Assembly (NCBI GenBank): GCA_034429675.1
Contig: DAOUFX010000266.1
Coordinates: forward strand, 1 to 12,126
DNA: 12,126 bases
Direction: 5' to 3'
Source: JAKQHY01 sp034429675
GTDB lineage: Bacteria > Chloroflexota > Anaerolineae > B4-G1 > SLSP01
Below are positions 7,154 through 12,126 of the stretch, piece after piece. Within the stretch, counting starts at the first letter, position 1. The number at the start of each line of letters is the position of its first letter. The notes beneath the pieces are model-generated. The model did no database searches. It saw only the letters and a program-made list of their open reading frames with translations, and was not told the origin of the DNA. The position numbers and the translations under genes are program-made.

Positions 7154-9154
7154 CTAGATCCGCCGTCCGGCGTGGAACCCCTCGTGAACGGCCTGCATGA
7201 CCCGGCGCGGCTTGACCGCGTCGCCGATGGCGATCACTTCGACCGGCAAGCCGGCCAGCGAGTCCAGCAGAGTCGTGTCGGATTTCATCCCCAGCGCCAG
7301 CACAATCGCGTCGCCTTCGAGCGAGGCCTCATCCTCGCCACAGGTGCAGCTCACGCTGTCGGGCATGATGCACTCGATGCAATGGTTCAGTTTGACCGTG
7401 ATGTGATCTTCGAGCAACCGGCCCTGAACGACCCAACGGGTGAACGGATCAATCTCCGGCACCACCTCGGCCACCTGATCCACCAGCGTGACCTCTTTGC
7501 CGTGTTGCTCGGCCAGGAACATCGCCACTTCCGTGCCAACCATGCCCGCGCCGCAGACCACCACGCGCTTTCCCTCCGGGATGCGCCCTTCGAGCACCGC
7601 CAGCGCCGGATAGAGGCTCGCCGCATCCGCGCCTTCGATAGGCGGATTCGCCGGTTTGGCGCCCGTGGCGACAATCACCACGTCCGGCGCCTCCTTCTGC
7701 ACAAGCTCGCGCGTGACCGTGACGCCGGTTCTGACCATCACCCCTTGCCGTTCCAGCTCGGCAATCTGCCACGCCAGGAAGTCGCGATAATCCTTCTTGA
7801 ACTCCGGGTGCGCCGCATAGCGCAGCATCCCGCCGAGTTTGGGAGTGCGCTCGTAAAGAACCACCTTGTGCCCGCGCTGCGCCGCGACGCGCGCCGCTTC
7901 CATCCCCGCCGGGCCGCCGCCCACCACCATCACGTGGCGTGACCAGGTTGCCGGCGTCAACTTGCCGTAGATTTCGTGCTCCTTGGCCGCCTGCGCGTTG
8001 ACGGCGCAGTCGAAGCCGCGATAACTCATCACCGAGCCCAGGCACTCGTTGCAGCGCACACAACGGCGAATCTCGGCGGGCTTGCCCGCCATCACTTTGT
8101 GCGGGTACTCCGGGTCGGCGATGATCTGCCGCCCCATCGCCACCAGATCGGCTTTGCCGGTCGCGACGATGTCCTCGGCCATCTCCGGCGAAATGCCGCA
8201 CACGGTGATCACCGGGATGCTCACGGCCTGCTTGATCGCCGCCGCCAGCGGCACCAGATGACCGCGCGGCACGTAGAGCGGCGGCACCCACATCGCGATG
8301 CTCACCCCCTCGCCCAGGCGCTTCCCATCGGGATTCACCTTGCCTTGCAGCGCCCCGAAGAACGTCGCCATGCGCGAATCCCAGGTGCCGACGCTGATGT
8401 GCATCGCATCGGCGCCGGCTTCCTCCGCCAGTTTGGCGAACGCGATCGCCTCATCCAGCGTCACGCCGCCGGGGGCGTCTTCTTCGGCGGAGAGGCGATA
8501 GATGACGGGGAAATCGGCGCCGGCCAGACGCTTGACGGCGCGGATGACCTCAAGGCCGAAGCGCGCGCGGTTCTCGAAGCTGCCGCCGTACTCGTCATCG
8601 CGATGGTTGGTGTAACCGGAGAGGAATTGCAGCGGCATGTAACCGTGCGCGCCGTGAATCTCGACCGCGTCAAATTGAGCGATGCGCGCCCGCTGCGCCG
8701 CCAGACCGTAGGCTTCGATCAGCGCCTTGACCTCGTCGGTGGTCATGACGTGGGGGGTTTCGCCGGGCAACAACACCGTGCCGACGCCTGACGGCGTGAT
8801 CGGGCGCCTGCCCGTGACCGACTCGCTGGCGAAACATCCGCCGTGGGCCAGTTGCAGCGCAATCTTGGCGCCGCCCGCGTGCGCCCCCGTCGCCAGCCGC
8901 GCCAAACCGGGAAGGAAAGCGTAACTGGAGACTTCCAGTTCGCCGGGGATCACGCGCCCGCCCGGCTCGGGGCAACAGACCTCGGTGATGATCAGACCGA
9001 CGCCGCCGTGCGCGCGGGTCACGTAATAATCGGCAATATTGTCGGACACCGTCCCGTCCGCCGCCGCCAGATTCGTGCCCATGCCGGGCTGCACCATACG
9101 ATTCTTGAGCTTCATAGAGCCGATCTGAATGGGACTTGTTAGATGTTCGAACAT
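7154..9154 (-). CDS. FadH-like NADH:flavin oxidoreductase (ene-reductase)
   Basis: This 666-residue protein has the layout of 2,4-dienoyl-CoA reductase and related enoate reductases. An Old Yellow Enzyme TIM barrel (about 1-330, FMN) carries the HGAHGY motif (167-172) and the conserved DEYGGSFENR segment. An iron-sulfur cysteine set Cys365, Cys368, Cys371, Cys383 follows. An FAD-binding domain starts VMVVGGGPAG (from 408), and an NAD(P)-binding motif is VCGAGMVG (533-540). Such enzymes pass electrons from NAD(P)H through FAD and 4Fe-4S to FMN to reduce activated C=C bonds. The substrate here is unknown. The start at 9154 follows a perfect AGGAGG six bases upstream; a longer frame runs into heptamer repeats and is rejected. 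The cysteine spacing CX2CX2CX11C is one residue shorter than CX2CX3CX11C in E. coli FadH. The regulator gene begins 53 bases downstream on the same strand. Confidence 0.9.
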   Translation of the reverse strand: MFEHLTSPIQIGSMKLKNRMVQPGMGTNLAAADGTVSDNIADYYVTRAHGGVGLIITEVCCPEPGGRVIPGELEVSSYAFLPGLARLATGAHAGGAKIALQLAHGGCFASESVTGRRPITPSGVGTVLLPGETPHVMTTDEVKALIEAYGLAAQRARIAQFDAVEIHGAHGYMPLQFLSGYTNHRDDEYGGSFENRARFGLEVIRAVKRLAGADFPVIYRLSAEEDAPGGVTLDEAIAFAKLAEEAGADAMHISVGTWDSRMATFFGALQGKVNPDGKRLGEGVSIAMWVPPLYVPRGHLVPLAAAIKQAVSIPVITVCGISPEMAEDIVATGKADLVAMGRQIIADPEYPHKVMAGKPAEIRRCVRCNECLGSVMSYRGFDCAVNAQAAKEHEIYGKLTPATWSRHVMVVGGGPAGMEAARVAAQRGHKVVLYERTPKLGGMLRYAAHPEFKKDYRDFLAWQIAELERQGVMVRTGVTVTRELVQKEAPDVVIVATGAKPANPPIEGADAASLYPALAVLEGRIPEGKRVVVCGAGMVGTEVAMFLAEQHGKEVTLVDQVAEVVPEIDPFTRWVVQGRLLEDHITVKLNHCIECIMPDSVSCTCGEDEASLEGDAIVLALGMKSDTTLLDSLAGLPVEVIAIGDAVKPRRVMQAVHEGFHAGRRI

Positions 9155-9188
9155 GAAAAGCCTCCTGCAAGAATGGTTATGAGTAATT

Positions 9189-9209
9189 GGAAATCGGAAA
9201 TCGGAAATC
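9189..9209. repeat. GGAAATC heptamer repeat, three copies
   Basis: Three perfect GGAAATC units follow each other, flanked by the related words AGTAATT and AGTACCA in the same register. This is the same kind of 7-base periodic sequence as in the tldE-amylase spacer, but a different word. It lies 35 bases upstream of the ene-reductase start. Confidence 0.8.
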
Positions 9210-9241
9210 AGTACCAGAGAGTGGCAGTGATGAGCCAACAG

Positions 9242-9286
9242 TTACGAAAAATAAGCGTCGAGGATTGTCTGCACGTCTTTAGACAT
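9242..9286 (-). CDS. Possible 14-codon leader peptide or gene remnant
   Basis: The minus strand reads MSKDVQTILDAYFS and then TAA. GGAGGG lies six bases before the ATG, as good a ribosome site as those of the real genes here. It ends 87 bases before the ene-reductase start. It could be a short leader peptide, the surviving 5' end of a gene otherwise lost, or chance. No terminator/antiterminator pair is seen between it and the ene-reductase, so classical attenuation is not supported. Family unknown. Confidence 0.25.
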   Translation of the reverse strand: MSKDVQTILDAYFS

Positions 9287-9391
9287 TCATGGCCCTCCGG
9301 CAGAAATATCACATAGCCTGACACCTTGAGGATATATCAAAAATGGCGGAACGGCAAATCCAAGGCGATGCTAATGGCTCGCCCGTATGCC

Positions 9392-9471
9392 GCCATCCAC
9401 GAATCCCTTCACGAATACACGAATGGCGCCGTACTCTTATTCGTATATTCGTGGCTCCATTCGTGGATGGC
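9392..9471. repeat. Long palindromic repeat, copy A
   Basis: Outer arms GCCATCCACGAAT (9392-9404) and ATTCGTGGATGGC (9459-9471) are perfect complements. Inner arms CACGAATACACGAAT (9410-9424) and ATTCGTATATTCGTG (9439-9453) differ at one base. Symmetric 5-base internal loops (CCCTT and GCTCC) separate the arms and a 14-base apical loop closes the structure. As RNA or single-stranded DNA it would fold into one long hairpin. It belongs to the same family as copies B, C and D. Confidence 0.9.
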
Positions 9472-9481
9472 CCCGTATGCC

Positions 9482-9561
9482 GCCATCTACGAATCCCTTC
9501 ACGAATACACGAATGGCATCGCTCTCTTATTCGTGTATTCGTGGCTCCATTCGTGGATGGC
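9482..9561. repeat. Long palindromic repeat, copy B (tandem with A)
   Basis: This copy lies exactly 90 bases after copy A and differs from it at about six positions. Outer arms are GCCATCTACGAAT and ATTCGTGGATGGC. The inner arms CACGAATACACGAAT / ATTCGTGTATTCGTG are here perfectly complementary. It ends eight bases before the stop codon of the GxxExxY frame on the minus strand, so it may form the 3' hairpin of that transcript. Confidence 0.9.
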
Positions 9562-9569
9562 CACCCGCG

Positions 9570-10058
9570 TCAACCACGCTTCGATAATGGGATATACTCA
9601 GGCGGCCCGCCCTCGCGCCGATGAGATTTACGCACATCATCCCGACCAATACGCTGTACCGGACCGGCATCCCTGGAAGGGAAAACACGCACCCACTCCA
9701 GCCGGCGGCGACCAAAGTTGAAAAGCAATCCTACAGGCGCTTCAGTTGCCTTGAGATAGTTAATCACTTGTGCACGTTCATCATCGGTCAATAGATGAGA
9801 CACAGCTTTAACTTCCACCACCACAGTCCCCTCAACAAACAAATCCAAGTAAAACTGCCCAACCTGAACATCTTCATAATGAACATTCACTGAAAATTGT
9901 CGCGCCACGCCAATATCCCGATCGCCTAACTCTACGGCTAAGGCCCGCTCATAAATCTCCTCCTTATACCCGGGGCCAATGAAATTGTGCACCGCCGCCG
10001 CACCGATAATACGATAAGTCAAATCATTATTCGTAGCATCCACCGCCAAACCAGCCAT
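9570..10058 (-). CDS. GxxExxY protein (PD-(D/E)XK nuclease-like, PDDEXK_3)
   Basis: This 162-residue protein carries the family's defining motif Gly30-x-x-Glu33-x-x-Tyr36 in GPGYKEEIYERAL. The PD-(D/E)XK-like core follows: Asp72 in YLDLFVEG and Glu82-Val-Lys84 in VEVK. A conserved QVINYLKAT segment (97-105) comes next. The fold predicts a small nuclease, but I know of no biochemical role established for the family. The start at 10058 is set by AAAGGAG just upstream. The usual family end (about 125-130 residues) falls near VRVFPS; the remaining 34 residues are a low-complexity-looking extension. The gene is AT-rich (20 of 60 G/C in 9841-9900) unlike its neighbours, indicating transfer. Copies of one palindromic repeat lie on both sides. 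Confidence 0.85.
   Translation of the reverse strand: MAGLAVDATNNDLTYRIIGAAAVHNFIGPGYKEEIYERALAVELGDRDIGVARQFSVNVHYEDVQVGQFYLDLFVEGTVVVEVKAVSHLLTDDERAQVINYLKATEAPVGLLFNFGRRRLEWVRVFPSRDAGPVQRIGRDDVRKSHRREGGPPEYIPLSKRG
9593..9677 (+). pseudogene. Possible orphaned 5' end of a plus-strand gene
   Basis: Beneath the C-terminal extension of the GxxExxY gene, the plus strand reads a -10-like TATACT (9593-9598), then an ATG at 9621 with MRFTHIIPTNTLYRTGIPG. It then runs into the antisense of the nuclease core at about 9675. Base composition changes from GC-rich to AT-rich at about this place. This fits a gene whose start was left behind when the nuclease unit arrived, but no ribosome site or family match supports it. 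Confidence 0.2.
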
Positions 10059-10074
10059 CGCCTCTCCTTTCGTC

Positions 10075-10088
10075 GGCAAATATTTGCC
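10075..10088. promoter_or_regulatory. Perfect 14-bp palindrome GGCAAATATTTGCC before the GxxExxY gene
   Basis: The palindrome ends a few bases before the AAAGGAG ribosome site of the GxxExxY gene (ATG at 10058) and overlaps the first three bases of palindromic repeat copy C. It could be an operator for a dimeric protein or a hairpin that hides the ribosome site. No cognate regulator is identified. Confidence 0.4.
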
Positions 10089-10163
10089 ATCCTCGAATTT
10101 TCTCACGAATACCCGAATAGCCTCGCGCTCCATTCGTGTATTCGTGCCTCATTCGCGGACGGC
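10086..10163. repeat. Long palindromic repeat, copy C
   Basis: Outer arms are GCCATCCTCGAAT (10086-10098) and ATTCGCGGACGGC (10151-10163). Inner arms are CACGAATACCCGAAT (10104-10118) and ATTCGTGTATTCGTG (10132-10146), with one mismatch. Orientation, spacing and apical loop (CCTCGCGCTCC) match copies A, B and D. It lies between the phosphatase gene and the start of the GxxExxY gene, so that gene is flanked by the repeat on both sides. Confidence 0.85.
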
Positions 10164-10200
10164 TACCCCGAACGAATAGCATCCTCTCATTCACCCACCA

Positions 10201-10635
10201 CTAACATTCAAAGAGGCACGAAATCGGAAACGCCTCATGATAGTAAGCGCACAACGATTCCCAAATCTCCGGGTGCGGCAGCGATTCGGGATGATGGTCT
10301 TTCACCACCCGGAAGGCTTCCAACACACTTAATCCCTCGGCTTCCTTGAGCGCCGCAACCGCGAAGGCGACCGAGCGACTCATCCCCGCCCCACAGGCAA
10401 TCAACACGACTTTCCCGCGCCGTTTCTCGGAAAGGACAAAGTCCACCCCTTGCCGCAGAAAATGATCCGGCAAAGGAATGCCATCCTCGACCGGCAAATA
10501 GAGGGAGACGATATCAGGATAAGTCACCGCTTCTGCCAATTGAAGCACTGCGCCGATCTTACTGGCGGAAAGCAAACCGACGTTAAGCGTCTCGCTGTAT
10601 TTGCCGATGTAAAGCCACGGGCGAATTGCGTCCAT
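10201..10635 (-). CDS. Dual-specificity phosphatase-like protein
   Basis: This 144-residue single-domain protein has the cysteine-phosphatase signature CX5R, as CGAGMSRS with Cys81 and Arg87. Asp51 in PVEDG is a candidate general acid. The N-terminal WLYIGKYSE segment and the C-terminal AFRVVKDHHPESLPHPE segment match the dual-specificity phosphatase fold. It likely removes phosphate from Ser/Thr/Tyr or small phosphorylated molecules in the cytoplasm. The histidine that normally precedes the catalytic Cys (HCX5R) is replaced by Ala80, which may change the acidity of the cysteine. The start at 10635 lacks a strong ribosome site and lies 22 bases after the stop of the membrane-protein gene, so coupled expression with that gene is likely. 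Confidence 0.85.
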   Translation of the reverse strand: MDAIRPWLYIGKYSETLNVGLLSASKIGAVLQLAEAVTYPDIVSLYLPVEDGIPLPDHFLRQGVDFVLSEKRRGKVVLIACGAGMSRSVAFAVAALKEAEGLSVLEAFRVVKDHHPESLPHPEIWESLCAYYHEAFPISCLFEC

Positions 10636-10657
10636 CGGCAGCCCATTTTACCCGGCG

Positions 10658-11173
10658 CTACCGGACCAAACGCGAGGGCGGCGGCGCATAGCCAGGCTGT
10701 AGAATAGGCAAATCGTCCAGGCCGGTATCCTCAATCCACAACTCAATCCCATAAAAGTAAACACCCTTGTAAATATCGCTTTGGCCTACACCCAGCAAAA
10801 CATAGCGATCCCGATCCTCAGAAACCGCATACCCGATCGTGTAGACATCGGCGGCAGTAACGGTGAAGGAAAACTTCTCACGCAAGATGTCAACCTGCGA
10901 GGTAAGATAGTCACGATTGAACTGCTCTAAACTAGATGTAAGCGCAAGAAGGTCCGAGTATGTCGGGAAATTTCCATGATGTTCTGCCGCATACTGCTGC
11001 ACCAGAGCGTCGAGTTGTTCAAGATCATAGGCGACCTCGTCATTGGGGAAACCGCACCCACACGCCGGTCTGGCAAAGTTCTGCGAGCGCACTCCCAGAA
11101 TCAAGTTGCCGGCCACAAACACCACGGCGAACAGAACTCCCAGTCCTAGTTTTCTCCATTTTCCTAATCGCAT
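10658..11173 (-). CDS. Membrane-anchored protein of unknown function
   Basis: This 171-residue protein has a basic N-terminus (MRLGKWRK) and one hydrophobic segment at about 9-28, predicting a type II membrane anchor with the rest outside the cytoplasm. A CGCG cluster follows near residues 39-42. The segment LDALVQQYAAEHHGNFPTYS, then alternating beta-like strands to a proline-rich tail, resembles the globular part of type II secretion pseudopilins. No prepilin cleavage site is present, so this likeness is only suggestive. The start at 11173 follows TTGGAGG five bases upstream and is preferred over a longer frame starting at 11266, which would run back across repeat copy D. It is co-transcribed with the phosphatase by position. 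I do not recognise a family. Confidence 0.7.
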   Translation of the reverse strand: MRLGKWRKLGLGVLFAVVFVAGNLILGVRSQNFARPACGCGFPNDEVAYDLEQLDALVQQYAAEHHGNFPTYSDLLALTSSLEQFNRDYLTSQVDILREKFSFTVTAADVYTIGYAVSEDRDRYVLLGVGQSDIYKGVYFYGIELWIEDTGLDDLPILQPGYAPPPSRLVR

Positions 11174-11219
11174 CGTTACCTCCAAATAAGTTGAATCACC
11201 ACGGATGGCCTTCACACGC

Positions 11220-11289
11220 GCCATCCCCGAATCTTCTTCACAAATACACGAAAGCTCGCACTCCATTCATGTCCCCATTCGCGGACGGC
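11220..11289. repeat. Long palindromic repeat, copy D (degenerate)
   Basis: Outer arms GCCATCCCCGAAT (11220-11232) and ATTCGCGGACGGC (11277-11289) pair with two mismatches. The left inner arm CACAAATACACGAAA (11239-11253) is recognisable, while the right inner arm is shortened to ATTCATG. The apical loop GCTCGCACTCC matches copy C. It begins seven bases after the ppgK stop, so it could serve as a 3' hairpin of the ppgK transcript. Confidence 0.75.
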
Positions 11290-11296
11290 CCGCCTA

Positions 11297-12040
11297 TCAG
11301 CCTTCCTTCAAAGCCCGCGCCGCAAGCGCCGCGCCGATGATGCCGGCTTCGTTGCGCGTCTGCGCCGGGACGACCTTGGTCTTGACGGTGAGGTATTGGG
11401 CGAACTTGTCCATCTTCTTGCTGGCCCCGCCGCCCAGGATGATCAAATCCGGCCAGAAGAGTTTGTGCATCAGGTTCAGATAGCGATCAAATCCCTTAGC
11501 CCACGCCTCCCAACTGAGATCGTCGCGCTGGCGAGCGGAATCGGCGGCAGTCAGCTCGGCGTCCTTGCCGTCCATCTCGACGTGGCCCAGCTCGGTGTTG
11601 GGAACCAAATGCCCGTCCGTGAACAACGCCGTCCCCAACCCGGTACCGATGGTGATGATCAACACCACGCCGCGCACCCCGCGCCCCGCGCCGAAGGTCA
11701 TCTCGGCGATGCCGGCGGCGTCGGCGTCGTTGAGCACCAACACCGGGCAGCCGGTGACTTTCGCAAACAACGCTTGCGCGTCTGTACCGATCCAGCCCTT
11801 GTCCACGTTCGCCGCCGAACGCGCCACCCCGTGCTGGATCACCGCCGGGAAACAACACCCGATGGACTTGCCCCACTCAAAGTATTTGGCGATCTTTCCC
11901 ACCACCTTGCTTACATCCTGCGGCGTCGCGCCCTCAGGCGTCTCGATGCGATGGCGCTCGGCCAACAACTCCCCCGTAGCCACATCCACCGGCGCCCCCT
12001 TGATGCCCGATCCCCCAATATCAATGCCTAAAATCTTCAT
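11297..12040 (-). CDS. ppgK: Polyphosphate glucokinase (ROK/ASKHA fold)
   Basis: This 247-residue sugar kinase transfers phosphate from inorganic polyphosphate, and often ATP, to glucose, giving glucose 6-phosphate in the cytoplasm. The phosphate-binding loop is GIDIGGSGIKG (5-15). The catalytic Asp105 lies in LNDADAAG, TIGTGLGT (130-137) is the second phosphate motif, and ELGH (150-153) contributes to sugar binding. GGGASKKMDKF near 203-213 is typical of polyphosphate glucokinases. The CXCGXXGC zinc motif of ordinary ROK glucokinases is absent, as in PpgK. The length matches the family. The start has GAGGAGG about eight bases upstream, and that ribosome site directly follows the U-tract of a hairpin. 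It could use glucose released by the GH13 enzyme in the same window; this link is inference. Confidence 0.92.
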   Translation of the reverse strand: MKILGIDIGGSGIKGAPVDVATGELLAERHRIETPEGATPQDVSKVVGKIAKYFEWGKSIGCCFPAVIQHGVARSAANVDKGWIGTDAQALFAKVTGCPVLVLNDADAAGIAEMTFGAGRGVRGVVLIITIGTGLGTALFTDGHLVPNTELGHVEMDGKDAELTAADSARQRDDLSWEAWAKGFDRYLNLMHKLFWPDLIILGGGASKKMDKFAQYLTVKTKVVPAQTRNEAGIIGAALAARALKEG

Positions 12041-12055
12041 ATCAACCGCCTCCTC

Positions 12056-12085
12056 AAAAAAAATAACCCGCCGTTGATGCGGCGG
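12056..12085 (-). terminator. Intrinsic terminator or attenuator upstream of ppgK
   Basis: On the minus strand, stem CCGCCG (12080-12085) / CGGCGG (12068-12073) with a 6-base loop is followed by GTTA and eight U (12056-12063). This is a good rho-independent terminator for a gene to the right of the window. The U-tract touches the ppgK ribosome site GAGGAGG, so the ppgK transcript must start inside the last bases before the site or pass through this hairpin. Confidence 0.7.
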
Positions 12086-12110
12086 AGGGGTAAAAGGGAG
12101 CGTTTTTTCG

Positions 12111-12126
12111 TGCGAGCAGACTCGCA
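12111..12126. other. Perfect short hairpin at the window edge
   Basis: TGCGAG (12111-12116) and CTCGCA (12121-12126) pair across the 4-base loop CAGA. On the minus strand it is followed by CGAAAAAACG. The structure may continue past the window edge, and its role cannot be judged from here. Confidence 0.4.

Larger units (their letters stand above)
9155..9569. other. Gene-poor spacer with repeats
   Basis: This 415-bp stretch contains the ene-reductase ribosome site (9161-9166), a short GGAAATC heptamer tract, a 14-codon ORF with a good ribosome site, about 100 bases without recognised features (9301-9381), and two tandem copies of a long palindrome up to the end of the GxxExxY gene. A plus-strand frame open from 9326 to 9721 is explained by the 90-bp repeat period, a multiple of three, and is not considered a gene. 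Confidence 0.7.

Noticed and set aside
7172..7942. Plus-strand frames opposite the ene-reductase
   Set aside because: They are antisense shadows of a gene with complete motifs, with His/Arg-rich composition typical of such shadows and no ribosome sites.
9306..9340. TTGATA and TATGTG/TGATAT as a promoter for the short ORF and ene-reductase
   Set aside because: Spacing is 19 bases or wrong and the -10 match is only three of six; not strong enough to annotate.
9382..9561. CRISPR-like appearance of the repeated units
   Set aside because: Only two tandem units with near-identical whole sequence, no unique spacers, long nested palindromes, and no cas genes nearby.
9326..9721. Plus-strand open frame of 131 codons
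   Set aside because: It is produced by the 90-bp palindromic duplication, lacks a ribosome site, and then runs antisense to the GxxExxY gene.

Overview
The window is a bacterial chromosomal segment, probably from a Chloroflexota (Anaerolineae-like) genome, possibly a metagenome-derived one. This placement is inference. It rests on GC-rich genes with strong AGGAGG-type ribosome sites, a lipoprotein with a Thr/Pro-rich linker, a polyphosphate-type glucokinase, and intergenic tracts of 7-base repeats. No rRNA, tRNA, CRISPR array or recognisable transposase is present.

Left part, plus strand (1-4644): a tldD-tldE pair (71-2748) encodes the two subunits of a TldD/TldE zinc peptidase. It is followed by 165 bp made largely of changing heptamer repeats, then a secreted GH13 alpha-amylase-type lipoprotein (2914-4644).

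Middle part, minus strand (4663-9154), read right to left: an FadH-like flavin/iron-sulfur ene-reductase (7154-9154), a Crp/Fnr-type regulator (6492-7100), an NAD-dependent epimerase/reductase (5439-6425) and a two-domain cupin protein (4663-5442). The last two overlap by ATGA and are coupled. A promoter with a perfect 12-bp palindrome centred at -41.5 lies between the regulator and the epimerase, so the regulator plausibly activates the pair. This cassette is less GC-rich than the ene-reductase next to it.

Right part, minus strand (9155-12126): a 415-bp gene-poor stretch holds heptamers, a 14-codon ORF and a 90-bp tandem duplication of a long palindrome. Next come an AT-rich GxxExxY (PD-(D/E)XK-like) protein (9570-10058), a dual-specificity-type phosphatase (10201-10635), a membrane-anchored protein of unknown function (10658-11173) and polyphosphate glucokinase ppgK (11297-12040). 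ppgK is preceded by an intrinsic terminator whose U-tract abuts its Shine-Dalgarno sequence.

Most notable is the right part. Four copies of one palindromic repeat family (outer arms GCCATCCACGAAT/ATTCGTGGATGGC, inner arms CACGAATACACGAAT and its complement) lie within 1.9 kb and bracket the GxxExxY gene on both sides. This suggests, without proving it, a nuclease-plus-palindrome mobile or selfish unit resembling REP/RAYT systems but with a different enzyme. Metabolically, the amylase (sugar release) and ppgK (glucose phosphorylation from polyphosphate) fit one carbon-use theme, although they are not in one operon.
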